Origin: Microvirga lupini
GTDB lineage: Bacteria; Pseudomonadota; Alphaproteobacteria; Rhizobiales; Beijerinckiaceae
Assembly (NCBI RefSeq): GCF_014191055.1
Contig: NZ_JACHWB010000003.1
Span: 248,001-312,000 of the forward strand
DNA: 64,000 nucleotides
Direction: 5' to 3'
In this document: piece after piece, positions 50,053 to 59,040 of the stretch
Numbering within the stretch: the stretch's first letter is position 1
Layout of the letters: each line of letters starts with the position of its first letter
Translations under genes and position numbers: made by a program
The notes under the pieces: generated by a model
Seen by the model: only the letters and a program-made list of their open reading frames with translations
Database searches by the model: none
What the model was told of the DNA's origin: nothing

Positions 50053-50394
50053 ATGCCAAGCCCGGTCCAGAAGGTGGCCCATTGGGCCATTCGCGGCTAC
50101 CAGCTGAGCCTGTCCGGTCTCATCGGCCGCCAGTGCCGCCATCTGCCGTCCTGCTCCGAATACACCGATGAGGCGATCCAGCGGCACGGGTTCTGGTCCG
50201 GAGGCTGGATGGGCTTCGCGCGGATCTGCCGCTGCGGACCCTTTGGCACCTCGGGTATCGATTTGGTGCCCGAAACGTTGCCCGGGACTGCCTCCTGGTA
50301 TAAGCCGTGGGCCTATGGTCGCTGGCGGGGCGTGAACGCGCCGGACAACGCTTCTGCGATCACCTGCGAGACAGTCGAACCTGACGGCGGCTGA
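50053..50394 (+). CDS. yidD: Membrane protein insertion efficiency factor YidD
   Basis: A 113-residue YidD protein: SGLIGRQCRHLPSCSEYTDE, then AIQRHGFWSGGWMGFARICR and CGPFGTSGIDLVPE, the family's CRYxPSCSxY...HGxxxG...RCxPxxxxGxDPVP pattern. It helps YidC insert proteins into the inner membrane. The start lies 1 base after the stop of the scaffold gene. The C-terminal tail of 40 residues is longer than in E. coli. Confidence 0.95.
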   Translation: MPSPVQKVAHWAIRGYQLSLSGLIGRQCRHLPSCSEYTDEAIQRHGFWSGGWMGFARICRCGPFGTSGIDLVPETLPGTASWYKPWAYGRWRGVNAPDNASAITCETVEPDGG

Positions 50395-50472
50395 TTTCGC
50401 CCTTCGTTCCACAAACCGTCGGCCCCCGCTTACCTGCTCCGTTGGCAGGAGTGAGCCAGGAGACAATTTGAC

Positions 50473-52518
50473 ATGATTACCCTGACATTTCCCGATGGCG
50501 CCCAGCGTCAGTACGAATCCGGCATCACCGGCCGCGAGATCGTGGAAGGCATTGCCAAGTCGCTCGCGAAGCGCACCGTCGCCATGGCCCTCGACGGCAC
50601 GGTCGTCGATCTCGCCGATCCGATCACCCAGGATGCCAAGATCGAATTTTTGAACCGCGAAGACCCGCGCGCGCTGGAGCTGATCCGGCACGATGCCGCG
50701 CACGTGCTCGCAGAAGCCGTGCAGGAGTTGTTTCCCGGGACGCAGGTCACCATCGGCCCGGTGATCGAGAACGGCTTCTATTACGACTTCGCGCGCAACG
50801 AGCCCTTCACCCCGGAGGATTTCCCGGCCATCGAGGCGAAGATGCGCGAGATCATCGCGCGCGATAAGCCTTTCACCAAGGAGGTCTGGAGCCGCGAGAA
50901 GGCCAAGCAGGTCTTTAAGGAGAAGGGTGAGGCCTACAAGATCGAGCTCATCGACGCGATTCCGGAAGGCCAGGATCTCAAGATCTACTCCCAGGGCGAG
51001 TGGTTCGATCTCTGCCGCGGCCCGCATATGTCTTCAACGGGCAAGATCGGCAACGCCTTCAAGCTCATGAAGGTGGCGGGCGCCTATTGGCGTGGCGACT
51101 CGAACAACGCGATGCTCACCCGCATCTACGCGACCGCGTGGGCCTCACAGGAAGAGCTCGACAACTACATCCGCCAGCTCGAGGAGGCCGAGAAGCGCGA
51201 CCATCGCCGCCTGGGCCGCGAGATGGACCTGTTCCACTTCCAGGAGGAGGGGCCGGGCGTCGTCTTCTGGCACCCGAAGGGCTGGACCGTGTTCCAGGAG
51301 CTGATCTCCTACATGCGCCGCCGCCTGAAGGGCACCTATCAGGAGGTCAACGCACCGCAGATTCTGGACAAGGCCCTGTGGGAGACCTCCGGCCACTGGG
51401 GCTGGTACTCGGACAACATGTTTGCCGTGAAGTCGGCCTCGGCCTTCCTGCGGCCGAACGACCCGGAGGCGGATCAACGGCTGTTTGCGCTCAAGCCCAT
51501 GAACTGCCCTGGCCACGTGCAGATCTTCAAGCACGGCCTGAAGTCCTATCGCGATCTGCCGCTGCGCCTCGCCGAGTTCGGCAATGTGCACCGCTACGAG
51601 CCGTCGGGCGCACTGCATGGTCTCATGCGCGTGCGTGGCTTCACACAGGACGACGCGCATATCTTCTGCACGGAAGATCAGCTCGCCGCCGAGTGCCTGA
51701 AGATCAACGACCTGATCCTCTCGACCTATGCCGATTTCGGCTTCGACGAGATCGTGGTGAAGCTCTCGACACGCCCTGAGAAGCGCGTCGGAACGGACGA
51801 GATGTGGGATCATGCGGAAGACGTGATGACCCGCGTCCTGAAGCAGATCGAGGATCAGTCGGGCGGTCGCATCAAGACCGCGATCAACCCGGGCGAGGGT
51901 GCGTTCTACGGGCCGAAGTTCGAGTACGTGCTGCGCGACGCCATCGGCCGCGACTGGCAGTGCGGCACCACGCAGGTGGACTTCAACCTGCCGGAGAGGT
52001 TCGGCGCGTTCTATGTCGATGCGGACGGCCAGAAGAAGACGCCCGTCATGGTCCATCGCGCGATCTGCGGCTCCATGGAGCGATTCACCGGCATCCTGAT
52101 CGAGCACTTCGCCGGTCACTTCCCACTCTGGCTCGCGCCGGTGCAGGCGGTGGTTGCCACCATCACATCCGAGGGCGATGAATACGCCATGGATGTGGTG
52201 CGGGCCGCCGAGGCCGCCGGTCTTCGCGTCGAGGCCGATCTGCGCAACGAGAAGATCAACTACAAGGTCCGTGAGCACTCGCTCGTGAAGGTGCCGGTGC
52301 TTCTCGTGGTGGGCCGTAAGGAGGCCGCCGAACGGACGGTTTCCATACGCCGCCTGGGCAGCCCCGAGCAGAAGACCATGACCCTGGACGAGGCGCTGAA
52401 GGCGCTCGCAGCCGAGGCGGTCACGCCAGACCTCAAGCGAGTGGCGAAAGCAGTGTCCGAGCCGGAAGGCCATGCTACGCTCGACGGCCATCACGTGATC
52501 GAGCGGACGGTTGCTTAA
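50473..52518 (+). CDS. thrS: Threonyl-tRNA synthetase
   Basis: A 681-residue ThrRS. TGS domain ([20 protein letters not shown]) at 1-60; second additional domain with [20 protein letters not shown] at about 75-170; class II core with motif 2 and [11 protein letters not shown] (zinc Cys in MNCPGH), and [18 protein letters not shown]; anticodon-binding domain from about 570, [22 protein letters not shown]-terminal tail of some 35 residues ([14 protein letters not shown]) exceeds the E. coli enzyme. GGAG precedes ATG 50473. Ends at a strong terminator. Confidence 0.97.
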   Translation: MITLTFPDGAQRQYESGITGREIVEGIAKSLAKRTVAMALDGTVVDLADPITQDAKIEFLNREDPRALELIRHDAAHVLAEAVQELFPGTQVTIGPVIENGFYYDFARNEPFTPEDFPAIEAKMREIIARDKPFTKEVWSREKAKQVFKEKGEAYKIELIDAIPEGQDLKIYSQGEWFDLCRGPHMSSTGKIGNAFKLMKVAGAYWRGDSNNAMLTRIYATAWASQEELDNYIRQLEEAEKRDHRRLGREMDLFHFQEEGPGVVFWHPKGWTVFQELISYMRRRLKGTYQEVNAPQILDKALWETSGHWGWYSDNMFAVKSASAFLRPNDPEADQRLFALKPMNCPGHVQIFKHGLKSYRDLPLRLAEFGNVHRYEPSGALHGLMRVRGFTQDDAHIFCTEDQLAAECLKINDLILSTYADFGFDEIVVKLSTRPEKRVGTDEMWDHAEDVMTRVLKQIEDQSGGRIKTAINPGEGAFYGPKFEYVLRDAIGRDWQCGTTQVDFNLPERFGAFYVDADGQKKTPVMVHRAICGSMERFTGILIEHFAGHFPLWLAPVQAVVATITSEGDEYAMDVVRAAEAAGLRVEADLRNEKINYKVREHSLVKVPVLLVVGRKEAAERTVSIRRLGSPEQKTMTLDEALKALAAEAVTPDLKRVAKAVSEPEGHATLDGHHVIERTVA

Positions 52519-52536
52519 ATCTAGTCTGAACTCATG

Positions 52537-52572
52537 AAGGCGGCGCTTCCGAAGGGAAGCGCCGCCTTTTTC
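52537..52572 (+). terminator. thrS terminator
   Basis: AAGGCGGCGCTTCC, loop GAAG, GGAAGCGCCGCC, then TTTTTC. It lies 18 bases after the thrS stop. Confidence 0.92.
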
Positions 52573-52629
52573 ATTTCTATAAACTCAACCTCAGCCTGAG
52601 GAGGCCGCAGAGGTTACGGTGGACGGACT

Positions 52630-54003
52630 TCAACTCGTCTGCCGCTGCCGTCCCGTGGTGCGCCCGCCTGATGCGGTGCCGGCTGTCGTGCCGCTGCCGG
52701 GATTGCCGGTCGCCGCGCCCGCATCGCCTGCCTCGGTGCCGGTGCCGTGCATGCCCTGGCGCTGGCCGACCCGCAGGTTGTTCTGCACGTGGCTCACGCC
52801 GGACACGGATTCCGCGACATCCTCGGCCCGGCGCCTCTCGTTGCGGTCGCGCACCGTGCCGGTGAGGGTGACCTCGCGGTTCTGGACCTGCACCTCGATC
52901 TCAGAGGCGTCGAGCATGGGATCGTCGGTGAGGCGCTCGTTGATATCCTCGCGGATACGCTCATCTGAGCGCTGATATCCCTTCGGGCCTCGACCTTGGT
53001 GCTCGCCTCGGCGGACCTCACCGCGGCTCGCTGTGGCATCGTTGCCGAAGCGGGTATTGCCGGGCCCCATGCCGTAATTGCTGTGATCGCGTCGCTCGTT
53101 CACGAGGCTCCAGGTCCGCTCGCGATCCTGCATGCGGCGATCTTCCTCGCTGCTGTCGTCGCCCGGGCGGGCGCGCTCGCCCGTGATGGTGGAGGCGCCA
53201 TAGCGTTTGGGATGGTAGCCACGCCCGGCGGAGCCGCGGCCAGCATATTCGTCGCCGTAGCTCTGATAACCATCGCCTCCAAAGCCGCCGCGCATGCGGG
53301 AGTCGCGAGCGCCTTCCTGTCCTGGATAGCCGAAGCTGCCGAAGGCCGCACGCACGTCGTCCTCCTCGCGGAAGCGGAACCGGTCACGTCCCGGTCTGCG
53401 GGTGCTGTCACTGTGTCCGCGATTGCCGTTATCGTGATAATCGTTGGGACGGTGCCGGAAATCGTCATCCCGGCTGGCGTCGTTCATGCGCCGCTCCAAC
53501 TCACGGCGCTCGTCGGCCGTCAGGCGAGCCTGTCCGCCGCCGCGGGTCTGGTCGGCGCGGGCGCTCGTGGGGGTGCCGGAGCGGTCGGGCTCGGACGGCG
53601 TGGAAATGCGGTGCAGGGCGCGGGTGGCCTCGCCCTCGACATCGGTCGCCAAGTCGCCGAGCGCCACGATGCCGACCAAGTGCTTATCGTGGTCGACGAC
53701 CGGCAGGCGGCGGATCTGGTGATCGCTCATCAGCTGGACGATGTGGTTCACGTCATCGTCGTCGAAGCACCACCACACATTATCGGACATGATGTCCCGC
53801 ACGCGGGTTGTGTCTGGCGGGAGGCCGGCCGCCGTCGCCCGGACGGTGATGTCGCGGTCCGTCACCATGCCGCGCAGGCGCCGCCCATCGCAGACGGGCA
53901 GGACGCCGACATTCATTTCATCCATGAGCCGTGCCGCTTCCTGGATGGTCCGGTCCGGACTCACCACGCGCACGTTGCGGGTCATGATCTCTGCGACTTT
54001 CAT
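52630..54003 (-). CDS. CBS-domain and BON-domain fusion protein
   Basis: A 457-residue protein. CBS pair at residues about 8-130 (VSPDRTIQEAARLMDEMNVG, VQLMSDHQIRRLPVVDHDKH). Residues 135-350 are a low-complexity, Gly/Arg/Asp/Tyr-rich linker (YGDEYAGRGSAGRGYHPKRY). A BON domain at about 370-425 (RIREDINERLTDDPMLDASE, ITLTGTVRDR-like strand) may bind lipid or polysaccharide. The C-terminal 35 residues are Gly/Thr-rich. No signal peptide. GGAGAGGAAG precedes ATG 54003. Regulates or senses by nucleotide binding, inferred. Confidence 0.85.
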   Translation of the reverse strand: MKVAEIMTRNVRVVSPDRTIQEAARLMDEMNVGVLPVCDGRRLRGMVTDRDITVRATAAGLPPDTTRVRDIMSDNVWWCFDDDDVNHIVQLMSDHQIRRLPVVDHDKHLVGIVALGDLATDVEGEATRALHRISTPSEPDRSGTPTSARADQTRGGGQARLTADERRELERRMNDASRDDDFRHRPNDYHDNGNRGHSDSTRRPGRDRFRFREEDDVRAAFGSFGYPGQEGARDSRMRGGFGGDGYQSYGDEYAGRGSAGRGYHPKRYGASTITGERARPGDDSSEEDRRMQDRERTWSLVNERRDHSNYGMGPGNTRFGNDATASRGEVRRGEHQGRGPKGYQRSDERIREDINERLTDDPMLDASEIEVQVQNREVTLTGTVRDRNERRRAEDVAESVSGVSHVQNNLRVGQRQGMHGTGTEAGDAGAATGNPGSGTTAGTASGGRTTGRQRQTS

Positions 54004-54110
54004 GAGCTTCCTCTCCTGCAAGGTCACGCCTTGGGAGTGCGGGCTCATGCGCGGCGCGACCTGTCATTGGTGTTCGGTCAATGCCGCGAAGCCGGAAAGG
54101 TTCAGGAGCA

Positions 54111-54992
54111 TCAGGGCTTGGCGAGAACCTCGATATCGCGGTCGAGCCCGCTCTCGATCTTGAACTCGCGGGTGTAGACCTTGCCCTCATGGCGGGCGAT
54201 CAGGACATATTCGCCCTCGGCCAGCGTCACGGACGGGAACGCCCCGATGGCCTCGCGGATCACGTCGCCGCCGGGGGTCAGCACGCTGAAAGCCGTACCG
54301 GCGAAGGCTTCGCCACCCTCGGATGCGACCAGCTTCATGGTCACGGTGGCGGCGCGGTGGTTCAGGGTTGCCTCGGTGACGCGACCGGATTCCACCTTCA
54401 GGTCGCTGCGCATAATGGCGTTGGCATCGCCGTAGGTGGAGACGATGTGGTAAGTGCCCTCGGGCAGGCGGATCATGTCGTTCGCCTTGGCGTCGGCGAT
54501 CACGAGGCGGCCTTCCGAATTCTGCGCTTCCGGCACATAGACCGAGAAGGTGAGACGGTTGGCCGGAATGGGGCTCCCACTGACCGCGCCTTTGAGCTGA
54601 AGGGCGCCGGCATTGATCGCGAGGCGTTCGTTCAGATTGCCGCGCTGCACGCTGATGCGCTTCGAGGCGCTGGCAAAGCCATAGGCTACGTTGATGATGT
54701 AGTTGCCGGGCGAGAGCGTGAAGCTTGGCGCAGGGCTCGTGGAGCGGGCGACGATCACTGGCTGCGAGGCGTCCCCGCGATCCTCGTAGATCCTCCACAC
54801 AAGCCCCGAGCGGATCAGCTCGTTGCTTCCGGCAAAGGTCGCCCCGGCATTCACCGTCACCTGTCCGATGGAAATCGGAGGCTGGTTCTGTGACATGGAC
54901 GGCACGGCCGGAGACTGGGCCGAAGCCGGGAATGCAGCCGCGAGAGCCAGGAGGCTGAGGAAGGGAGAGCGTAAGTTCACGAAAAGGAGCAT
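54111..54992 (-). CDS. Exported beta-rich repeat protein of unknown function
   Basis: A 293-residue protein with signal LRSPFLSLLALAAAFPASAQ. The mature part contains repeating units of about 65 residues of the kind FTLSPGNYIINVAYGFASAS, IRLPEGTYHIVSTYGDANAI and VTLAEGEYVLIARHEGKVYT, each ending in a xLxxGxY(x)I turn, reminiscent of carboxypeptidase-regulatory/Ig-like folds. It is probably periplasmic. This protein type is conserved in Hyphomicrobiales; no function assigned. Confidence 0.75.
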   Translation of the reverse strand: MLLFVNLRSPFLSLLALAAAFPASAQSPAVPSMSQNQPPISIGQVTVNAGATFAGSNELIRSGLVWRIYEDRGDASQPVIVARSTSPAPSFTLSPGNYIINVAYGFASASKRISVQRGNLNERLAINAGALQLKGAVSGSPIPANRLTFSVYVPEAQNSEGRLVIADAKANDMIRLPEGTYHIVSTYGDANAIMRSDLKVESGRVTEATLNHRAATVTMKLVASEGGEAFAGTAFSVLTPGGDVIREAIGAFPSVTLAEGEYVLIARHEGKVYTREFKIESGLDRDIEVLAKP

Positions 54993-55010
54993 TGTTCAAA
55001 AATTCGCCCG

Positions 55011-57455
55011 TTACCGGAGCGGAGAGGCAATGGCCGTTTGAATCGGTTCCTCCTCGCTCTTCACGATATCGGAGGCGGCTGCAACAAGATTTTCCAGGGA
55101 CATGGGGCGGAAATGGAATTCGACCCGGTGCCGCCCGGGACCGATCTCGACCCCGCGGAACAGGAGATTGGTCCGCAGGATCGGGCGGCGCTCGCCATCC
55201 ACCCAGGCCTCCCAGCCCGGATAGTGGATGTCGTGCAGCACCAGCACGCCGTTCGCGCTGCTTTCGACCTCGATCGTGACCGAGTTCCGCTGGTAGCTGA
55301 CGATGCGGGCTTGGCCCTTGGCCTGCTCCGGCTTCGATCCGGCCGGGGAGTATCGGGCCTTGAGGAGGGGCAGGCTCTCATAGTCGATGAGGGCCTCCGT
55401 CTCGCGGTTGAACTCCGGCAGTTCCTCCTCGCCGAGCACAGCCTCGGAATCAACGGGGCTCACATGGTGCGCCACATAGGCGCGGGGCCCGGAGGCGTTC
55501 AGACGGTAGATCCACATCCGCCCGGTGCCATAGACGACCTCGGCATCGGTCAGACGCGGGAAGTGCCGCGGCAGCTTGTCGGCCGGACGGTCGAGAACGA
55601 TGTAGTCGAGGCCGAGCAGGCTCGCGAGTTCGCACTCATAGCCGCGGAAGCTGGTCGGGAATTGGCGCAGGTTCGGATCCTCCGCGTTCTCTCCCGGTCC
55701 GATGGCCCGCTCATAATCGGCGAGGCGCAGCGGGTTGTAGCCGATGATGTCCTCGATCCCAAGCACCATGGAGGCATTCTGCCAAGCTCCCTTCAGGCCG
55801 AGGATCTCGACTCGGGGATACTCTCCACGGGCATTCCGCTCGGCGAGTTCGCGCTTGAGGATCTGGAGGCCTTGCAGCTGCTCGGGTGGCAGCTTGGTGA
55901 AGACGGTGTAGCGCTCGGCCGGCTCCGCATTGAGGGCCGAGGCCGCATGGCGTCCAATCAGCTCCGCGCCTGTCAATGTGACCAGCACGAGTGCCATGGC
56001 CCCACGCCAGCGGGGAGCGCCGCCCACCTTTGCAATAACCAGAACCGCAACAGCCGCTGCCGCGAGGCTCACGCCGACCTCGAGGAGAGCCGGGGAGACA
56101 TGCCCGCCCTTGAACGCGAAGGACAGGGCGCTGGCAATGGCTGCGATCACAAGCCCTAGCGCGAGCACCGGAAGGAAGGCCCAGAAGCGGCCAAGGGAGG
56201 CCCGGTTCCAGCGCGGGAGCCCTTCCACCACATACCGGTGCACGAGATATCCGCCGGCGAACGCTAGGGCGATGTTGATGAGGAAGGTGGCATCCGCCGG
56301 CCTGCGGTAGAGGTTCACGCCCGGCATGTGGTCGAAGATGACCTCGAAGCCTGGGGTGTAGCGTCCGAGAGCGTAGAGCAGGGCGGCGATGCCGGTCACG
56401 AGGAAGAACCGGAACTCGCGGGCGAACAGGCGCCCGCCGGCGATGCCGTGCCAGATCAGCAGGAGGGCCGGGATCGTGCCGATGAACAGATAGTTCGTGG
56501 CCCGGTCGGTCCAGGTCCCTTCCGCGAGACTGTGCCAATCAGGGCCCCAATAATCATAGGTCCAGCGCAGGGAGCCAAAGACATTGCCGAAGAGCACCGT
56601 GGCCAGGCTTTCCGGCGGCAGAGACCCCATGGCGGCCACGCCGAATCCAAAGGACGGGCGCGTCGAGGTGGCGAGGAACTGCATCGTCAGGATGACAGGC
56701 ACAGACATCAGGGCGGCGCCAATCGCACCCATGGAGATCAGAATCCCCAGGCGGGACTTGAGATAGGTGAGGGAGTGGGGGGCGCTCCAGACGCGGTGAA
56801 CGGCGACTGCAATCAGAGTCAGGGCACACAGGAAAGCCACCTGGTCCCGTCCGATGACCATGAGGACCGCGCTCAGGGCGAACAGAACGCCATAGCGGTA
56901 GGAGCGGCGGTCGAGCGCCTCCTCCAGGAGCCAGAAGGCCAGGGGGAAGAAGCCGTAGCTGAAGATCATGCCCGTATGCTGGAGACGCGCGGTGGCGGAG
57001 CCGCCAAGCATGAAGACGAGTGCGGCCACCACGGCGCCGGCCGAGTGCCATCCGCGCCGGCGGAAGATCGGCACGAAGGCGAGGGCGCCGGGGAGGAAAT
57101 GGGCGAAAACCACCACATCGAAGAGCTGCATGGAGGGTTCGGGCACGAGCCATCCGAACAACAGCATGGTGGGCGTGAAGAGCAGGGACTGGGGGTCCGC
57201 CGCCGAGGGGTGGCCGCCGAAATGGTAGGGGTTCCAGAGGGGAAGCTCCCCGTGAGCCAAGGCGGTGCCCAGATAGCGCAGGGTCGGGTAGAACTGGTTT
57301 TTGGAGTCCCAGGGAACGACTGTCCCAGTCAGGGGCCAGATTGAGACCGCCATCGCCCAGGCAGCCAGGATGAGCCCGAAGGCGATAAGCGTCTCACGCC
57401 TTGACCAGATGGCGGGGGGAGCGGGATGATGAGGTCCGAAAAAGGATGTCTGCAT
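55011..57455 (-). CDS. YfhO-like large membrane protein
   Basis: An 814-residue protein with about 12-14 transmembrane helices in the first 520 residues (LIAFGLILAAWAMAVSIWPL near the start), an extracytoplasmic loop with NQFYPTLRYLGTALAHGELP-like motif after TM1, and a C-terminal soluble domain ending with YPGWEAWVDGERRPILRTN and a beta barrel, typical of YfhO-type GT-C-like proteins. It may transfer glycans from lipid carriers, as suggested for YfhO in lipoteichoic acid glycosylation. An upstream TTG at 57464 is an alternative start. Confidence 0.85.
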   Translation of the reverse strand: MQTSFFGPHHPAPPAIWSRRETLIAFGLILAAWAMAVSIWPLTGTVVPWDSKNQFYPTLRYLGTALAHGELPLWNPYHFGGHPSAADPQSLLFTPTMLLFGWLVPEPSMQLFDVVVFAHFLPGALAFVPIFRRRGWHSAGAVVAALVFMLGGSATARLQHTGMIFSYGFFPLAFWLLEEALDRRSYRYGVLFALSAVLMVIGRDQVAFLCALTLIAVAVHRVWSAPHSLTYLKSRLGILISMGAIGAALMSVPVILTMQFLATSTRPSFGFGVAAMGSLPPESLATVLFGNVFGSLRWTYDYWGPDWHSLAEGTWTDRATNYLFIGTIPALLLIWHGIAGGRLFAREFRFFLVTGIAALLYALGRYTPGFEVIFDHMPGVNLYRRPADATFLINIALAFAGGYLVHRYVVEGLPRWNRASLGRFWAFLPVLALGLVIAAIASALSFAFKGGHVSPALLEVGVSLAAAAVAVLVIAKVGGAPRWRGAMALVLVTLTGAELIGRHAASALNAEPAERYTVFTKLPPEQLQGLQILKRELAERNARGEYPRVEILGLKGAWQNASMVLGIEDIIGYNPLRLADYERAIGPGENAEDPNLRQFPTSFRGYECELASLLGLDYIVLDRPADKLPRHFPRLTDAEVVYGTGRMWIYRLNASGPRAYVAHHVSPVDSEAVLGEEELPEFNRETEALIDYESLPLLKARYSPAGSKPEQAKGQARIVSYQRNSVTIEVESSANGVLVLHDIHYPGWEAWVDGERRPILRTNLLFRGVEIGPGRHRVEFHFRPMSLENLVAAASDIVKSEEEPIQTAIASPLR

Positions 57456-57746
57456 TGCTTTCAAGCGGCGTCCTGCCGGCTCGCCTCGTCCTCCAGCGCT
57501 CCCTGAGCCTGCTCTTGCAGGCTGCCGGGTCCGCCAGGGTTGAAACCTGCTTGGCGTCTGACCGCACTCCCCCTATACATCCGCTGCTGTTTCTTCTGTG
57601 GCAGCGGCCCGCCCATGGGACGCCCGCGCTCCCTCAAGCGCAGCAAGACGGCGAGACGATGGCAGGCGTTCAGCCTGCGTCAGCTCGCAGCCTTCAAGAA
57701 CATCCACCTTCATTGTTCCACATTATCCAAGCTGGATGAAGAGCCC

Positions 57747-58310
57747 ATGAATGATAGCCTTTCCCGCCTTCTGCAGCGCCGCTCCGTCCCAACCCGCTGG
57801 CTGGGCGAACCGGGGCCGAGCGAGTTGGAAATCGAGACCCTCCTGAAGGTGGCTTCCCGGGTGCCTGACCATGGCAAGCTGGTTCCCTGGCGCTTCATCC
57901 TCATCCAGGGCGAGGCCCGTCAGCGCCTCGGCGAGGTGTTGGCGACCGCCTTCCAGGCGGACAACCCCGAGGCCGGGGAGGACAAGATCGTCACCGAGCG
58001 GGAGCGCTTCGCACAAGCGCCGCTGGTGGTCGCGGTGGTATCCCGCGTCGTGCCGCACGTGAAGATCCCGGACTGGGAGCAGGTTCTCTCGGCAGGCGCC
58101 GTCTGCATGAACCTGCTCACCGGCGCAACCTTGCTCGGCTACGGCGCCTCCTGGCTGACCGGCTGGGCCGCCTTCGACCGGCGGGTGCTCGATGCGCTGA
58201 AGTTGACGCCGGAAGAGCGGATCGCCGGATTCATCCATATCGGCACGGCCAAGGAGACGCCGGGCGACCGGGACCGGCCCAGCTTCGATGACATTGTGAC
58301 GCGGTTCTAA
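57747..58310 (+). CDS. Nitroreductase-family protein
   Basis: A 187-residue FMN-dependent nitroreductase-like protein: LLQRRSVPTRWLGEPGPSEL at the N terminus, VASRVPDHGKLVPWRFILIQ, then WEQVLSAGAVCMNLLTGATL and WLTGWAAFDRRVLDALKLTP. The R-R-S-x-R flavin-phosphate site and short length are typical of the small YdjA-like subgroup. Start at ATG 57747 avoids the long, arginine-rich upstream frame. It overlaps functionally with the flavin reductase gene 4 bases downstream; both are likely one operon. Confidence 0.9.
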   Translation: MNDSLSRLLQRRSVPTRWLGEPGPSELEIETLLKVASRVPDHGKLVPWRFILIQGEARQRLGEVLATAFQADNPEAGEDKIVTERERFAQAPLVVAVVSRVVPHVKIPDWEQVLSAGAVCMNLLTGATLLGYGASWLTGWAAFDRRVLDALKLTPEERIAGFIHIGTAKETPGDRDRPSFDDIVTRF

Positions 58311-58314
58311 TCCA

Positions 58315-58923
58315 ATGTTCTACGAAACCGCCACCAACGCCCATGGCCTGCCGCACGATCCGTTCAAGGCCATCGTCACGCCCCGGCCTATCGGCTGGAT
58401 CAGCGCCATGAGCGCCAAAGGGGAGGTGAACCTCTCGCCCTATTCGTTCTTCAACGCCGTGTCCGAGCGGCCGCCCATGGTGGCCTTCTCCTCGGCAGGC
58501 AAGAAGGATGCGCTCACATTCATCGAGGAGACGGGCGAGTTCGTCTGCAGCCTGGCCACCTACGACCTGCGGGAGAAGATGAACCTCACCTCGGCGGTTT
58601 TGCCGCGGGGCGAAAGCGAGATGGAGCATGCGGGCCTCAAGGCCGCGCCATCCCGATTGGTGAAGCCGCCCCGGGTCGCCGAGGCTCCGGCCGCGCTCGA
58701 ATGCAGGTGGCTCCAGACAGTGCCGCTCAATCCCCTGGGCGGCGGCGACCCGTCCTATTACCTCGTCATCGGCCAGGTGGTGGGGATCCACATCGATGAC
58801 CGCTACATCGTGGACGGTCTCGTCGACACGGCCGCCATGCGCCCCATCGCCCGCTCCGGCTACCGCGACTACTTCGTGGCGACCCCCGAGACCAAGTTCT
58901 CGATCACGCGGCCTGGAGGTTGA
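58315..58923 (+). CDS. Flavin reductase-like domain protein
   Basis: A 202-residue FMN-binding split-barrel protein: RPIGWISAMSAKGEVNLSPY, SFFNAVSERPPMVAFSSAGK, FVCSLATYDLREKMNLTSAV. The pattern is that of the flavin reductase-like/DUF447-type proteins that bind FMN and may use NAD(P)H. It starts 4 bases after the nitroreductase stop. Converges on the large RTX gene, separated by a bidirectional hairpin. Confidence 0.9.
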   Translation: MFYETATNAHGLPHDPFKAIVTPRPIGWISAMSAKGEVNLSPYSFFNAVSERPPMVAFSSAGKKDALTFIEETGEFVCSLATYDLREKMNLTSAVLPRGESEMEHAGLKAAPSRLVKPPRVAEAPAALECRWLQTVPLNPLGGGDPSYYLVIGQVVGIHIDDRYIVDGLVDTAAMRPIARSGYRDYFVATPETKFSITRPGG

Positions 58924-58975
58924 GAGGCCAGATCATAGGCTTCAGACCTCGCGCAATTTGAACCAGCGCCAAAAA

Positions 58976-59018
58976 AAGCGGCCCGCGATGATTTCTCATC
59001 GCGGGCCGCTTCATTTTT
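58976..59018. terminator. Bidirectional terminator between convergent genes
   Basis: AAGCGGCCCGCGATGA (58976-58991) pairs with TCATCGCGGGCCGCTT (58996-59011); A-run before, TCATTTTTC after. It serves the flavin reductase gene and the minus-strand RTX gene. Confidence 0.9.
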
Positions 59019-59040
59019 CAGGCTTTGATCGTCATCAGCA

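Noticed and set aside
57461-57646. 61-codon minus-strand frame just before the YfhO-like gene
   Set aside because: Its TGA overlaps a possible TTG start, but the translation (basic, Gln-rich) lacks a ribosome site and any motif.
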